Of a DNA stretch of 33,508 bases, positions 1 to 6,881 are shown piece after piece. Each line of letters begins with the position of its first letter. The first letter of the stretch is position 1. Below the pieces are notes generated by a model. The model was not told the DNA's origin. It did no database searches and saw only the letters and a list, made by a program, of their open reading frames with translations. Origin of the DNA: a virus; IMG/VR virus record IMGVR_UViG_3300015371_000111, positions 1 through 33,508 of that record. One strand, written 5' to 3'. Both the position numbers and the translations under genes were made by a program.

Positions 1-44
1 ATCAGGGGGAGGTTGAGGCTTAATCTCCGGGGCCTCCCCCTGAT
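1..44. repeat. Perfect 12-bp inverted repeat (hairpin)
   Basis: ATCAGGGGGAGG at 1-12 is the exact reverse complement of 33-44, with a 20-nt spacer. There is no clear T-run on either side, so it is not a typical intrinsic terminator. It lies just before a tRNA gene and may be a processing or attenuation hairpin. The element begins at the window edge and could extend further. Confidence 0.6.
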
Positions 45-57
45 ACAATCTTCATTC

Positions 58-127
58 GTGCGGGTTTGCTTGGTAGCTGGCTGAGTCTCATAAGCTTTCG
101 CCTGGGGTTCGATTCCCCGCCCGCTCC
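58..127 (+). tRNA. tRNA-Met (CAT), degenerate
   Basis: Acceptor GTGCGGG (58-64) pairs with CCCGCTC (120-126) apart from one T-T mismatch. The anticodon loop CTCATAA gives CAT, and the T loop is TTCGATT between TGGGG and CCCCG. The D arm is short and the anticodon stem holds wobbles. CAT could also be a lysidine-modified Ile2 tRNA. It is the only CAT tRNA in the window and lies far from the main array. No CCA is encoded. Confidence 0.75.
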
Positions 128-133
128 TAAAAA

Positions 134-784
134 ATGAGCGCACATTTCTCAGATGATTTCGCCTGGGTGGTTCATACCTCCTTTACTTCCTTTAACATCC
201 CCTACGCGAAGCTGAAGTCTCTAGGGATTGACGGTGTTTATGTAACCCAGGATGATCCAGCTTGTTACTCGAAGCGTCAGGAAATCGTAAACGCTGGAAT
301 GAAGCCGGGGATTATGGTCAGAACCTTTGACTTCACTCCAGAAGCTACAGCGAGGCTTGCCGACATGGACTTGGATCGCTTCGCAAAAAACGATGGAGGA
401 CAGACAGCGGTTCTTCTGGACTACGAACCTGCCAACAGAGATTTCTATGTGAGGTTTGTTCAGGAGTGGAGAAAGCTACGTCCTGGGAGAGTAACCGACT
501 TCACCCCAGAACCTTTTAAGGGAGGAATCATGCCTCAGCAGTTCCTTTTGGACAACCGAATCTATCCACGGGTTCAGACTTACTTCGGAGATATGTCCCC
601 CGCCCAGTGGGATGAAGCGTATGAGGAATACCGCACAATCTTTGGAAGCGGTGTACGCTTGTTTATTGACGGCGGAAGAAAGACAAAACTGCCTGTCTTC
701 TTTGAGGGCAATCAGGTTCGGAACCTTCGCAGAGGAACCTGCGTCTGGAACACAAACCTTATGCGCGAAGCTGGTTTGATCTAA
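134..784 (+). CDS. TIM-barrel (glycoside hydrolase-like) protein
   Basis: This 216-residue protein alternates hydrophobic strands and helices as a (beta/alpha)8 barrel would: strands near GVYVT, PGIMV, AVLLDYEP, PRVQTYFG, VRLFIDG and a final GTCVWNTN. The acidic LLDYEP strand end resembles the active-site strand of GH18/GH25-like barrels, but I cannot assign a family or substrate. There is no signal peptide. The ATG lies only 6 nt after the tRNA-Met and has no visible Shine-Dalgarno site, so trimming of the tRNA 3' end could itself create a near-leaderless message. The next gene starts right after its stop codon. Confidence 0.6.
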   Translation: MSAHFSDDFAWVVHTSFTSFNIPYAKLKSLGIDGVYVTQDDPACYSKRQEIVNAGMKPGIMVRTFDFTPEATARLADMDLDRFAKNDGGQTAVLLDYEPANRDFYVRFVQEWRKLRPGRVTDFTPEPFKGGIMPQQFLLDNRIYPRVQTYFGDMSPAQWDEAYEEYRTIFGSGVRLFIDGGRKTKLPVFFEGNQVRNLRRGTCVWNTNLMREAGLI

Positions 785-1186
785 ATGGAAGTTTCAGCGG
801 TTAAGGTTGTAATCGGCAAACCTCCGAACTACCTGGAGATTGCAGAAAAGTTCACGCTCCCCGAGGGAGTTCTCTTCACTTACGGGGATACCGTCTATGC
901 CTCTCGATACCCCTCAGATCATGTAATCGTCCACGAGGCTGTCCATGTTCGCCAGCAGAACGGCTATCCCGAGAAGTGGTGGCACAATTACTTGAAAAGT
1001 CCAAGGTTCCGCCAGCAGCAGGAAGTAGAGGCTTATCGCGCTCAGTGGGATTACATTAAGCGCACTCGGGGTAGACAGGAGAAGAGAAACCTTTTGGAGC
1101 AGCTATCCCGAGACCTGGCCTCTCCTATGTATGCGCTAGGATTGAGCCGCAAACAAGCCAAGGAGCTAATTGACTATTCCACTTGA
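785..1186 (+). CDS. HExxH zinc-metallopeptidase-like protein
   Basis: 133 residues. HEAVH at residues 50-54 is a zinc-protease HExxH motif, and E82 in EVEAYR could be the third ligand. The layout (HE..H followed by Q, then an ExxAY helix) resembles small phage metallopeptidase-like families such as DUF4157 or SprT-like proteins. No secretion signal is visible, so a cytoplasmic or virion role is possible. The ATG directly follows the stop of the preceding gene, so translation is probably coupled. The gene overlaps the next one by 17 nt. Substrate unknown. Confidence 0.65.
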   Translation: MEVSAVKVVIGKPPNYLEIAEKFTLPEGVLFTYGDTVYASRYPSDHVIVHEAVHVRQQNGYPEKWWHNYLKSPRFRQQQEVEAYRAQWDYIKRTRGRQEKRNLLEQLSRDLASPMYALGLSRKQAKELIDYST

Positions 1187-1922
1187 CCATCTAAGCGCCA
1201 GCAGCCTGTCCCTCTTTCAAAGATGTCCAAAACAGTGGCAGGATCGCTATTTGCGCGGAGCTAAAAGCCCTGCTTCATCTTCCATTGTTATCGGCTCTGC
1301 CGTCCACCTAGGAGCCTCTCGCGTCCTCAAGGGAGAAGACCCTGGAACTTTCTTCGAAGATGCTGTTCTAAAGCATGAGGAAGACGGAGGAATTGACTGG
1401 GAGGGGAAAGACACTCCTTCTGGAGCTAAGACCTGGGCAGAATTCATGCTGCACTCCTACTGGGAAAGGATCGGTAAATACCTTGACGTGGCATCTACTG
1501 AGCAGGAAATCCTGGTTGAAGTACCGGGAGTGGATATCCCGATTCTTGGCTATGTAGACATCGAGCTAGAAAGCGGGAGCATTGTGGACATTAAGACCAC
1601 AGGTTACTTCAAGCGTTCTCCCACGCTTAACCCTGAGTGGAAGCTCCAGATGAACATTTACCAAATCGAGTATCCTGATCCAGGTGAATTTCACATTCTC
1701 ACGCGCTCTAAAGGCAAGCCTGTTGTCCTGCCTGCTTCTGCTGACGATCCTCTTTTCGTACATCCCCCTGATGTTTCACAGACGTTGGACTTTGTACGGC
1801 AGACTTTTTCCGTACTGAAGCATTATTGGGAGGAATGGGGAAGCGAGGTAGACTGGCCTGGGAACCTAGTTCATCCCTGGGCGGCTAAATACTGCGGAGT
1901 AGAAAGGTGTTGTCAGCGATGA
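1170..1922 (+). CDS. RecB/Cas4-family PD-(D/E)XK nuclease
   Basis: 250 residues with the ordered motifs of RecB/Cas4 exonucleases: GSAVH (H46), GYVD (D130), DIK (D140 and K142) and a Q-Y motif at LQMNIYQ (160-166). C19 plus C242, C247 and C248 could hold a 4Fe-4S cluster, as in Cas4 and AddB. The start is TTG at 1170, preceded by AAGGAG four bases upstream. It probably processes DNA ends during phage recombination or replication. The stop overlaps the next start as ATGA. Family assignment is firm; the role is inferred. Confidence 0.85.
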   Translation: MTIPLDHLSASSLSLFQRCPKQWQDRYLRGAKSPASSSIVIGSAVHLGASRVLKGEDPGTFFEDAVLKHEEDGGIDWEGKDTPSGAKTWAEFMLHSYWERIGKYLDVASTEQEILVEVPGVDIPILGYVDIELESGSIVDIKTTGYFKRSPTLNPEWKLQMNIYQIEYPDPGEFHILTRSKGKPVVLPASADDPLFVHPPDVSQTLDFVRQTFSVLKHYWEEWGSEVDWPGNLVHPWAAKYCGVERCCQR

Positions 1923-2083
1923 AAGAACATCCACTAGGAGCAGAATTTACTGTCCGTCTTCTGCCGCTTACCACAGACGGGCCTCTCGTCTCGGAGATTA
2001 AAGCTATTCTTCGCGGCGATGCCAAAGAAGACGAAGAAACAAATCCGAGCAGCCCTACACAGAGAATGGAGGAAACACTATGA
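1919..2083 (+). CDS. Small hypothetical protein (54 aa)
   Basis: The ATG at 1919 overlaps the nuclease stop (ATGA), and its own stop overlaps the start at 2080 (ATGA), a chain typical of this operon. The product is acidic toward its C-terminus, with no recognisable domain. Its last third overlaps the HNH gene in another frame. The linkage at both ends supports translation. Function unknown. Confidence 0.55.
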   Translation: MKEHPLGAEFTVRLLPLTTDGPLVSEIKAILRGDAKEDEETNPSSPTQRMEETL

Positions 2084-2306
2084 CTATTACGTTGAAATTT
2101 CCCCACGCGGCGAGTGTTGCGCGATATGTGGACGCCCTCCTAGAGACGGTGGCCGTAAGCTCGCAATTGACTCTGACCATAGAACTGACACGATCAGGGG
2201 GTTACTATGTGGTCAGTGTAACCGAAGGCTCAAGTTCTACCTCACTCCCGACTGGCTCAGAGCCGCAGCAGACTACCTTGAAAAACCCCCGTTGCAGGGG
2301 TTGTAG
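2019..2306 (+). CDS. HNH endonuclease, endonuclease VII type
   Basis: 95 residues with a basic N-terminus and the zinc-bound HNH core of T4 endonuclease VII-like enzymes: C34-x2-C37, the D51-S-D53-H54 catalytic segment and GLLC64-x2-C67-N-R. Such proteins resolve branched DNA or nick during replication and packaging. No Shine-Dalgarno site precedes the ATG at 2019, which lies inside the preceding 54-residue ORF, so start and expression mode are uncertain. It overlaps the 85-residue ORF at 2080 by 227 nt in a different frame. Confidence 0.8.
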   Translation: MPKKTKKQIRAALHREWRKHYDYYVEISPRGECCAICGRPPRDGGRKLAIDSDHRTDTIRGLLCGQCNRRLKFYLTPDWLRAAADYLEKPPLQGL

Positions 2307-2337
2307 AGAGGGGTATTCCTGTGATATGTGCGATTAA
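2080..2337 (+). CDS. Small protein with C-terminal Cys pairs, overlapping the HNH gene
   Basis: 85 residues in the frame +1 to the HNH gene. The ATG has a good GGAGG site seven bases upstream and overlaps the previous stop (ATGA). The N-terminal half has a plausible beta-alpha-beta pattern ending in a GGYYVVSV strand. The C-terminus carries CRGC and CDMC, which could bind zinc. Signals support expression, yet the conserved HNH gene in the other frame is the safer call. Function unknown. Confidence 0.5.
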   Translation: MTITLKFPHAASVARYVDALLETVAVSSQLTLTIELTRSGGYYVVSVTEGSSSTSLPTGSEPQQTTLKNPRCRGCREGYSCDMCD

Positions 2338-2346
2338 GGAGAAGAA

Positions 2347-2754
2347 ATGAGGGTAATCGTCTGTGGGTCTCGTTCTGTATGGCACGATCTAAAAGCCAGA
2401 AACGCTCTCTGGGAGAAGCTTGACGATCTTTGGGGTTGGCATGACATCGGAACGTCCTTTATCGTGGTTCATGGGGCTTGCCCTGAGTCTCCCGACGCAT
2501 GGGCGCAGGATTGGTGTGACCACAGACAGAAGGGCGCTGTTCCTCAGAGATACCCTGCCGACTGGACGAAGCATGGCAAAGCAGCAGGTTTCATCCGTAA
2601 TGAGAAAATGGCTGAAGCAGGCGCTGACCTTTGCATCGCTGTTTGGGACGGTTCGTCTAGTGGAACCCTGGATATGATCGAAAGGTCTATCGACCATGAA
2701 ATCCCTGTCCACATCATCCCGGCGAAAATCATTTCTCCAGTCCATGTGGGTTGA
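2347..2754 (+). CDS. SLOG/YspA-family nucleotide-binding protein (DUF2493-like)
   Basis: 135 residues. The N-terminal strand and loop MRVIVCGSRS, then VVHGACPES with W/H/R residues, RYPADW..HGKAAGFIRNEKMAE, and CIAVWDGSSSGTLDMI are the hallmarks of YspA-like SLOG Rossmann proteins. These bind nucleotides or ADP-ribose derivatives and are common in phages. AAGGAG lies just upstream of the ATG. It sits in the early operon between the HNH and HTH genes. Precise ligand unknown. Confidence 0.85.
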   Translation: MRVIVCGSRSVWHDLKARNALWEKLDDLWGWHDIGTSFIVVHGACPESPDAWAQDWCDHRQKGAVPQRYPADWTKHGKAAGFIRNEKMAEAGADLCIAVWDGSSSGTLDMIERSIDHEIPVHIIPAKIISPVHVG

Positions 2755-3034
2755 GGCCGAATCCCTGGCTGCATTTCTTCCGAACGAAACTGCCCATGCG
2801 CTTGAAAAGCGCACAGGGATTCCCGCTAAATACTTTCAGAGGATTCGCGGCGCGGAGGGAAGGAAGCACATAAGAGAGGATGTAGCCGATAGGGTTCTTA
2901 CCGCGTTGGGAAGGCCCGAGCTTTATCAGCTTCTGGAGCAAAAAAAAGGGCCGCTTTCGCGGCCCTTAGCAAAGCAGCCCTTAGGCTGTCTGTCCCTCTG
3001 CAATAAACAGTATAACCGACAGGAGACCAATTGA
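2744..3034 (+). CDS. Helix-turn-helix DNA-binding protein
   Basis: About 96 residues from the ATG at 2744; an upstream in-frame ATG at 2696 would add 16 basic residues and overlap the SLOG gene further. The core ALEKRTGIPAKYFQRIRG, then DVADRVLTALGRPELY, matches the compact HTH of phage repressor-like proteins. The protein at 3808-4122 has the same layout. The last 30 residues are encoded across an A8 run and a perfect hairpin (2940-2967). The stop overlaps the TTG of the next gene, which supports this reading frame. Role: transcriptional control, inferred. Confidence 0.7.
   Translation: MWVEAESLAAFLPNETAHALEKRTGIPAKYFQRIRGAEGRKHIREDVADRVLTALGRPELYQLLEQKKGPLSRPLAKQPLGCLSLCNKQYNRQETN
2940..2967 (-). 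terminator. A8 run plus perfect 9-bp hairpin; intrinsic terminator on the minus strand
   Basis: AAGGGCCGC (2946-2954), loop TTTC, then GCGGCCCTT (2959-2967). On the minus strand the stem is followed by eight T, a textbook intrinsic terminator. On the + strand no T-run follows. It lies inside a + strand coding region with no minus gene nearby, so it may block antisense transcription. Confidence 0.65.
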
Positions 3035-3786
3035 CACCCGACGAAAGTAAAGACTATGTAAAGAGTGAAGTACCGGTTCTCAACGCTGAAGAATGGCTTG
3101 ATTACCTGGATAACGAAGAAGCTGGAGAGGAAATCCCAGCCCCTCTAGGGATCATCCCTTTTCTGAAAGGGACTGTAACAGCCTTCGGGGCCGAGACAGG
3201 GGTAGGAAAGACCGCTTACGGCTTGCAGGCTGCTCGCTGGGTCTGTGAAGCCGGACACAGCGCCGCAATCATCACCCTGGAAATGTCTCCAGGGCTGCTC
3301 TTCCAGCGATTCGCCCCTCAGTTCGACAGCATCGAGGGAGCCAAAGACTGGATTAAGACTTATCACCTTCATGTGTCCAGGTCTTACCTGGACTTCAAAG
3401 AGGTAGAGCTAATCCTTCAGCAGGGAGACTTTGAGTTTGTGGTCATTGACCACATCCATGAGATTCCTTTCGACGGCCACGAAGACTTGGCTAAGAAGGT
3501 TAAGCGCATTGGTGCTTTGGCTACAGAGACGAACACAGCCGTGCTTATGCTCGCTCAGGTGAAGCAGCCTGATCCGATGATGCCTAATGCAGAGCCAGGG
3601 ATGTATGACTTCTCCTGGACTAAAGCTATCCCTGAGGTGGCAGGCCGTGCTCAGATTCTCTGGAGACCAGACCCAGGGTTCTCCAATCTGGAGCTTCGTA
3701 TGGTCAAGAACCGCTTTGGGCCGATTCAGAACGCTATTCCACTCTCACTGGACGTAAAAACAGTTTCCTTCAACCTTGGTCGGTAG
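3031..3786 (+). CDS. DnaB/RecA-superfamily replicative helicase-like ATPase
   Basis: 251 residues. Walker A is GAETGVGKT (residues 53-61), a LEM motif follows the second strand (83-85), Walker B is FVVIDHIHE with D140, and MLAQVKQP (Q176) is the sensor strand. This matches the DnaB C-terminal or AAA_25 RecA fold; no N-terminal DnaB primase-interaction domain is present, so it is a short helicase or RepA-like form. It probably acts at the phage fork. The start is TTG at 3031 with AGGAG upstream, overlapping the HTH stop as TTGA. HTH genes flank it on both sides. Confidence 0.8.
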   Translation: MTPDESKDYVKSEVPVLNAEEWLDYLDNEEAGEEIPAPLGIIPFLKGTVTAFGAETGVGKTAYGLQAARWVCEAGHSAAIITLEMSPGLLFQRFAPQFDSIEGAKDWIKTYHLHVSRSYLDFKEVELILQQGDFEFVVIDHIHEIPFDGHEDLAKKVKRIGALATETNTAVLMLAQVKQPDPMMPNAEPGMYDFSWTKAIPEVAGRAQILWRPDPGFSNLELRMVKNRFGPIQNAIPLSLDVKTVSFNLGR

Positions 3787-3807
3787 GTTTGTTAATATGA
3801 CGCAGAA

Positions 3808-4122
3808 TTGTCCGAGAAAATCCCCGGCAAATTGCTCAGGTCTATCTACGCCGAATGGGTGAGCGAATATGGCCCGACTTTTCCCCTCTACGGAAATGAA
3901 ACGGTTAGACACGACATTTCGGGGTCAGTTCGACCGTTACTCTCCTCAACGGAACTTCCGCATACCAGAGTCCTGGCTGAAGCCACTGGAATCCCCAAGA
4001 AAACCATCCAAAAGATTCTGGAGGATGATTCATTTGAAGTCGATTGGGAGATTGTTGATACACTTCTGTCGTCAATGGGGAAAACAGATGCATGGTGGAA
4101 CGAGCTAGTTGACTACTACTAA
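3808..4122 (+). CDS. Helix-turn-helix DNA-binding protein (second copy)
   Basis: 104 residues from a TTG at 3808; the true start is uncertain because no strong Shine-Dalgarno site is seen. The C-terminal half VLAEATGIPKKTIQKILED, then VDTLLSSMGKTDAWW, repeats the architecture of the HTH protein at 2744-3034 and of small actinophage regulators. The extra N-terminus is unrecognised. The stop TAA overlaps the ATG of the following 47-residue gene. Probably a regulator; target unknown. Confidence 0.65.
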   Translation: MSEKIPGKLLRSIYAEWVSEYGPTFPLYGNETVRHDISGSVRPLLSSTELPHTRVLAEATGIPKKTIQKILEDDSFEVDWEIVDTLLSSMGKTDAWWNELVDYY

Positions 4123-4265
4123 TGAGAGAAAAACAGCGAAGATACGAAGCTTCTGCAAAAGGAAAAGAGACTCAGAGAAGGTATAACAACTCAGCAAAGG
4201 GGTATCTCAGAAGCACGAAGCACGAAACGAAAAGGAGAAAAAATGGACTTGAAGACAACACTTAG
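4122..4265 (+). CDS. Small basic protein with duplicated RRY..SAKG motif
   Basis: 47 residues, strongly basic. It contains two copies of a QRRYxxSAKG unit. The ATG overlaps the previous stop (TAATG), and the gene overlaps the next start by 23 nt. Basic repeats of this kind occur in small phage nucleic-acid-binding or HNH-associated proteins, but no function can be assigned. Confidence 0.55.
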   Translation: MREKQRRYEASAKGKETQRRYNNSAKGYLRSTKHETKRRKNGLEDNT

Positions 4266-4443
4266 ACAGGTAAGGGCCGCAATGGTGGCTGAATTTGCTC
4301 TTAAACAGCGATTCGAAAGAATCGAGTGGGAAGAGAATGTGATGCACCCGGAGTTGGCTAGGATCGAAAGGGAGGCGGTTACAAGCCACGAACTTCCGGA
4401 GATTACCGTCAATGGATATTCAAGTCAAAAAGCGAAAGCTTAA
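4243..4443 (+). CDS. Hypothetical protein (66 aa)
   Basis: The ATG has AAGGAG seven bases upstream. The product is helical and rich in charged residues, with no motif I recognise. It overlaps the preceding gene by 23 nt and the following exonuclease gene by 32 nt, in keeping with the compact operon. Function unknown. Confidence 0.6.
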   Translation: MDLKTTLRQVRAAMVAEFALKQRFERIEWEENVMHPELARIEREAVTSHELPEITVNGYSSQKAKA

Positions 4444-4972
4444 AGTTCTCAGCTTCGATATCGAGAACCGCCCGCTGTCCTATTGGTATGACGGCAACTG
4501 CACCGCTGAGGTAACAGCGATTGCCGCAGGCTGGCATCACTCAAACAAGGTTTACTGCTGGGCTTTGGGAGAGGACGATCCTCTGACTATGATGGAGGAA
4601 TTCCTCGATCTTTACGACGACGCCGATATCGTAACCGGGCATTACATCCGAAAGCACGACTTGCCCATCTTGAACGGCGCTGCTATGGAAATGGGGCTTA
4701 TCCCGCTAAAGCCAAAGCTGACCGTGGACACAAGGCTTGACCTTACCCGCGTTGGTGGACTGGCTGCTTCTCAGGAAGCCCTTTCAGCGATGCTGGAACT
4801 GGATAACCCTAAGCATCACATGACTCAGAGCGCCTGGCGACAGGCAAACCGCCTGGAGCCGGAAGGGGTTTCACTTACGAAGAAACGGGTAATCAGTGAC
4901 GTGCTACAGCACAAAGAACTCTATGGCGCTCTTGCGCCTTATCTAAAGCGACCTAAGGTCTGGAGACCTTAA
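4412..4972 (+). CDS. DnaQ-like 3'-5' exonuclease (RNase H fold)
   Basis: 186 residues. LSFDIE (D16, E18) is Exo I; VTGHYIRKHDLPIL (D83) is Exo II; RVISDVLQHKELY (D163) fits Exo III. This is a stand-alone DEDD exonuclease of the DnaQ or family B polymerase proofreading type, with no polymerase domain attached. It may proofread or process ends next to the helicase and nuclease genes of this operon. A polymerase is not visible in the window. Confidence 0.8.
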   Translation: MDIQVKKRKLKVLSFDIENRPLSYWYDGNCTAEVTAIAAGWHHSNKVYCWALGEDDPLTMMEEFLDLYDDADIVTGHYIRKHDLPILNGAAMEMGLIPLKPKLTVDTRLDLTRVGGLAASQEALSAMLELDNPKHHMTQSAWRQANRLEPEGVSLTKKRVISDVLQHKELYGALAPYLKRPKVWRP

Positions 4973-4982
4973 AAGGAGGAAA

Positions 4983-5390
4983 ATGTACGACGCAGAAGGA
5001 AGACTCGATTGGAGCAAGGTCATTGTTTATGGCTTTGTCGCTTTTGTTTTGACCGTAGGACTTCTTCTCGGTATCGGCTTTGGCTGCAAGGCTTATGACC
5101 GTTATCAGAAGAGGGCCGACTCCAAGAACAACCTCTGGAAAGCTCAGTACGACAAAAAGATTCAGGTTCAGGACGCGCAGGGGAAAAAACTAGCTGCAAG
5201 TCTCTTGGCAGATGTCGAGATTGCAAGAGCAAAGGGTGTGGCTCAGGCCAACAAAATCATTGCTCATTCGATTACGCCTGAATATCTGCGGTATTACTAC
5301 ATCCAGACATTGGCTGGTCATCCTGGTCATGTTGTCTACATCCCGACAGAAGCAGGTTTGCCAATTCTGGAAGCCGGGAAAGGTAGATAA
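4983..5390 (+). CDS. Membrane protein with SPFH (prohibitin/stomatin)-like tail
   Basis: 135 residues. One transmembrane segment (about residues 13-35) is followed by a charged stretch. The helix ARAKGVAQANKIIAHSITPEYLRYYYIQTL matches the end of the SPFH domain of prohibitin and stomatin proteins. The SPFH core itself is reduced to a short linker. The Shine-Dalgarno site AGGAGG is very strong. SPFH proteins scaffold membranes; a phage role might be in membrane remodelling or blocking superinfection. The fold match is seen, the role is inferred. Confidence 0.65.
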   Translation: MYDAEGRLDWSKVIVYGFVAFVLTVGLLLGIGFGCKAYDRYQKRADSKNNLWKAQYDKKIQVQDAQGKKLAASLLADVEIARAKGVAQANKIIAHSITPEYLRYYYIQTLAGHPGHVVYIPTEAGLPILEAGKGR

Positions 5391-5666
5391 ATGACAATTC
5401 TTGAAGAAGCAGCGGCGGCGGTAGACGGCCCTCGCCAGGAGCATTACGGCCACCCTCATGATGATTTCACAAGAGTTTCTTCGGCTGCTAAGGCTCTAGG
5501 CGTTAACCCCCTTTCCGGGCCTCTGCACCACGCCCTCTACATGGTGTTGGTGAAGGTGCAACGCTTGGTGCAGACACCCGCACATCACGACTCCATCGTA
5601 GATGGAGCAGGCTATTTCAGAACCTACGAAATGGTTCTGGACGCAGAAAAGGAGGTAAGGATTTAA
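5391..5666 (+). CDS. DUF6378-like protein
   Basis: 91 residues. The order EEA...VDGPRQEHYGHPHDDF, then a helix with HHALYMVLVKVQRL, then HHDSIVDGAGYFRTYEMV matches the phage DUF6378 family, found near nucleotide metabolism genes. Conserved His and Asp residues suggest an all-alpha pyrophosphohydrolase-like fold, which is inference. The start follows the previous stop directly, and the stop overlaps the next ATG. Confidence 0.75.
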   Translation: MTILEEAAAAVDGPRQEHYGHPHDDFTRVSSAAKALGVNPLSGPLHHALYMVLVKVQRLVQTPAHHDSIVDGAGYFRTYEMVLDAEKEVRI

Positions 5667-6226
5667 TGGCTATTACCACTTCGAAAAAGTCCTCAGGCAT
5701 CTTCACTTTTAGCGGCAACATCATTGACCCTTTAAACCCACGCCCTGAGGACATTGACATTAGGGACATAGCAGGTTCGCTATGCAAGATGACCCGCTTC
5801 ACCGGGCATACCAAGGACTTTGAGGTTTACTCGGTAGCCCAGCACTCGGTTCTTGCCTCTGAATACTGCGAAATGTATCCAGCAGAAGGGCTGCTGCATG
5901 ATGCGGCAGAGGCTTACCTGGCTGACCTTGCCCGTCCTATCAAGGCGTATAAGGGCCTCGGAGAGGCTTATAAAGAGGTAGAAGCTCCGCTGGAAATGGC
6001 TATCGCGGAGAAGTATGACCTTGTCTACCCCTGGCCGAAGGAGGTAAAGGAAATCGACACGCGGCTTTTGGTGACGGAAATGCGCGACCTTATGCCCGGA
6101 GCGCTGGAGTCTGAATTCCTGGACGAAGACCTACGGAACATTGTCCCTCTGAAACAAACCATTGTTCAGTGGTCTCCCCGGCAGGCCCATGGGGAGTTCA
6201 TGGTACGGTTCTTAGAACTTCTATAA
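5666..6226 (+). CDS. HD-domain phosphohydrolase (5'-nucleotidase-like)
   Basis: 186 residues. H60 in YSVAQHSV, H78-D79 in LLHDAAEAYLADL and a later D (EIDTRLL) form the H...HD...D metal site of HD phosphohydrolases. Phage HD proteins of this size resemble YfbR-type 5'-nucleotidases that dephosphorylate dNMPs and help change nucleotide pools. Its neighbour DUF6378 and the UDG gene fit a nucleotide metabolism role. The start overlaps the preceding stop (TAATG). Confidence 0.8.
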   Translation: MAITTSKKSSGIFTFSGNIIDPLNPRPEDIDIRDIAGSLCKMTRFTGHTKDFEVYSVAQHSVLASEYCEMYPAEGLLHDAAEAYLADLARPIKAYKGLGEAYKEVEAPLEMAIAEKYDLVYPWPKEVKEIDTRLLVTEMRDLMPGALESEFLDEDLRNIVPLKQTIVQWSPRQAHGEFMVRFLELL

Positions 6227-6281
6227 GCTTTCCTGCATGAAGGCACACTTACGACAAATCAAAATATGTCATGGAGTTGCT

Positions 6282-6491
6282 ATGACCTTTTCCCCACAGA
6301 CCCCTCAAGAACTAAGGGAGCGGCGGCTTACGCACTGTGTGGAGTGCGAGCGCCCGTTTCCTGAGCGCGTTTCCGACGAGCGCGTGGCAGAGGAGTGGGC
6401 GGGGGCGGCGGATGACGAGATCGCGTACTGCTGCGAGTCGTGTGCCGATGACTTCGTCGTGGCGGTTTCCCCACAGAAGGAGACACCATGA
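6282..6491 (+). CDS. Zinc-ribbon protein (69 aa)
   Basis: I chose the ATG at 6282 (GGAG five bases upstream) over an upstream ATG at 6237. CVEC and CESC pairs, about 35 residues apart, form a four-Cys zinc ribbon. GC and codon use rise sharply here, starting the GC-rich cassette. The gene ends with VSPQKETP, a tail seen again in the next gene. The stop overlaps the next start as ATGA. Function unknown. Confidence 0.65.
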   Translation: MTFSPQTPQELRERRLTHCVECERPFPERVSDERVAEEWAGAADDEIAYCCESCADDFVVAVSPQKETP

Positions 6492-6721
6492 GCCCAAACG
6501 GCGCTCTCGATTACGCGCAGGAGCTTGTGCGGATCGCGCGGATGAAGCGCGGCTACAACGCCATAGGCGAGTGGGCCGGGGATCATCACTGCTCGACCGT
6601 CCTCGTTGCGACCGACGCCGACCCGGAGAAGTTGGCGGTGCTCCGCGCGTTGCATGAGGAGTGGTTCCCGGCTGCTGCTTCTTCTGTTTCCCCCCAACCC
6701 AAGGAGCAGGCCGATGAGTAA
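6488..6721 (+). CDS. Hypothetical protein of GC-rich cassette (77 aa)
   Basis: Starts by ATGA overlap with the zinc-ribbon gene, with AAGGAG upstream. The product carries an N-terminal helix and the segment STVLVATDADPEKLAVLRALHEEW, which has no family I recognise. The C-terminal VSPQPKEQ tail is nearly the same as that of the preceding gene. Codon use is GC-rich. Confidence 0.6.
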   Translation: MSPNGALDYAQELVRIARMKRGYNAIGEWAGDHHCSTVLVATDADPEKLAVLRALHEEWFPAAASSVSPQPKEQADE

Positions 6722-6881
6722 CAAGGTGCTGCCGTTTGCGCCGTGGGCAACTCCGTCCGAGCGTCGTGTCGCGCCGGGTGTGTACGTCACGACGACCTAC
6801 GGCTACCACGCCCTAGCTGCGCTTGTGTATGGCATCTGGCGCAAGTTGCGCGGCGACTCGTTTTGGAAGCCCGCGGCGTGA
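6714..6881 (+). CDS. Hypothetical protein of GC-rich cassette (55 aa)
   Basis: ATG at 6714, overlapping the previous gene by 8 nt, with AAGGAG about eight bases upstream. One moderately hydrophobic segment (YHALAALVYGIW) is followed by basic residues, so it could be peripheral to a membrane. The stop overlaps the next start as GTGA. Not recognised. Confidence 0.55.
   Translation: MSNKVLPFAPWATPSERRVAPGVYVTTTYGYHALAALVYGIWRKLRGDSFWKPAA

Noticed and set aside
1170-1922. Cas4 as part of a CRISPR system
   Set aside because: The nuclease is of RecB/Cas4 type, but no Cas1, Cas2 or array is nearby; it fits phage recombination.
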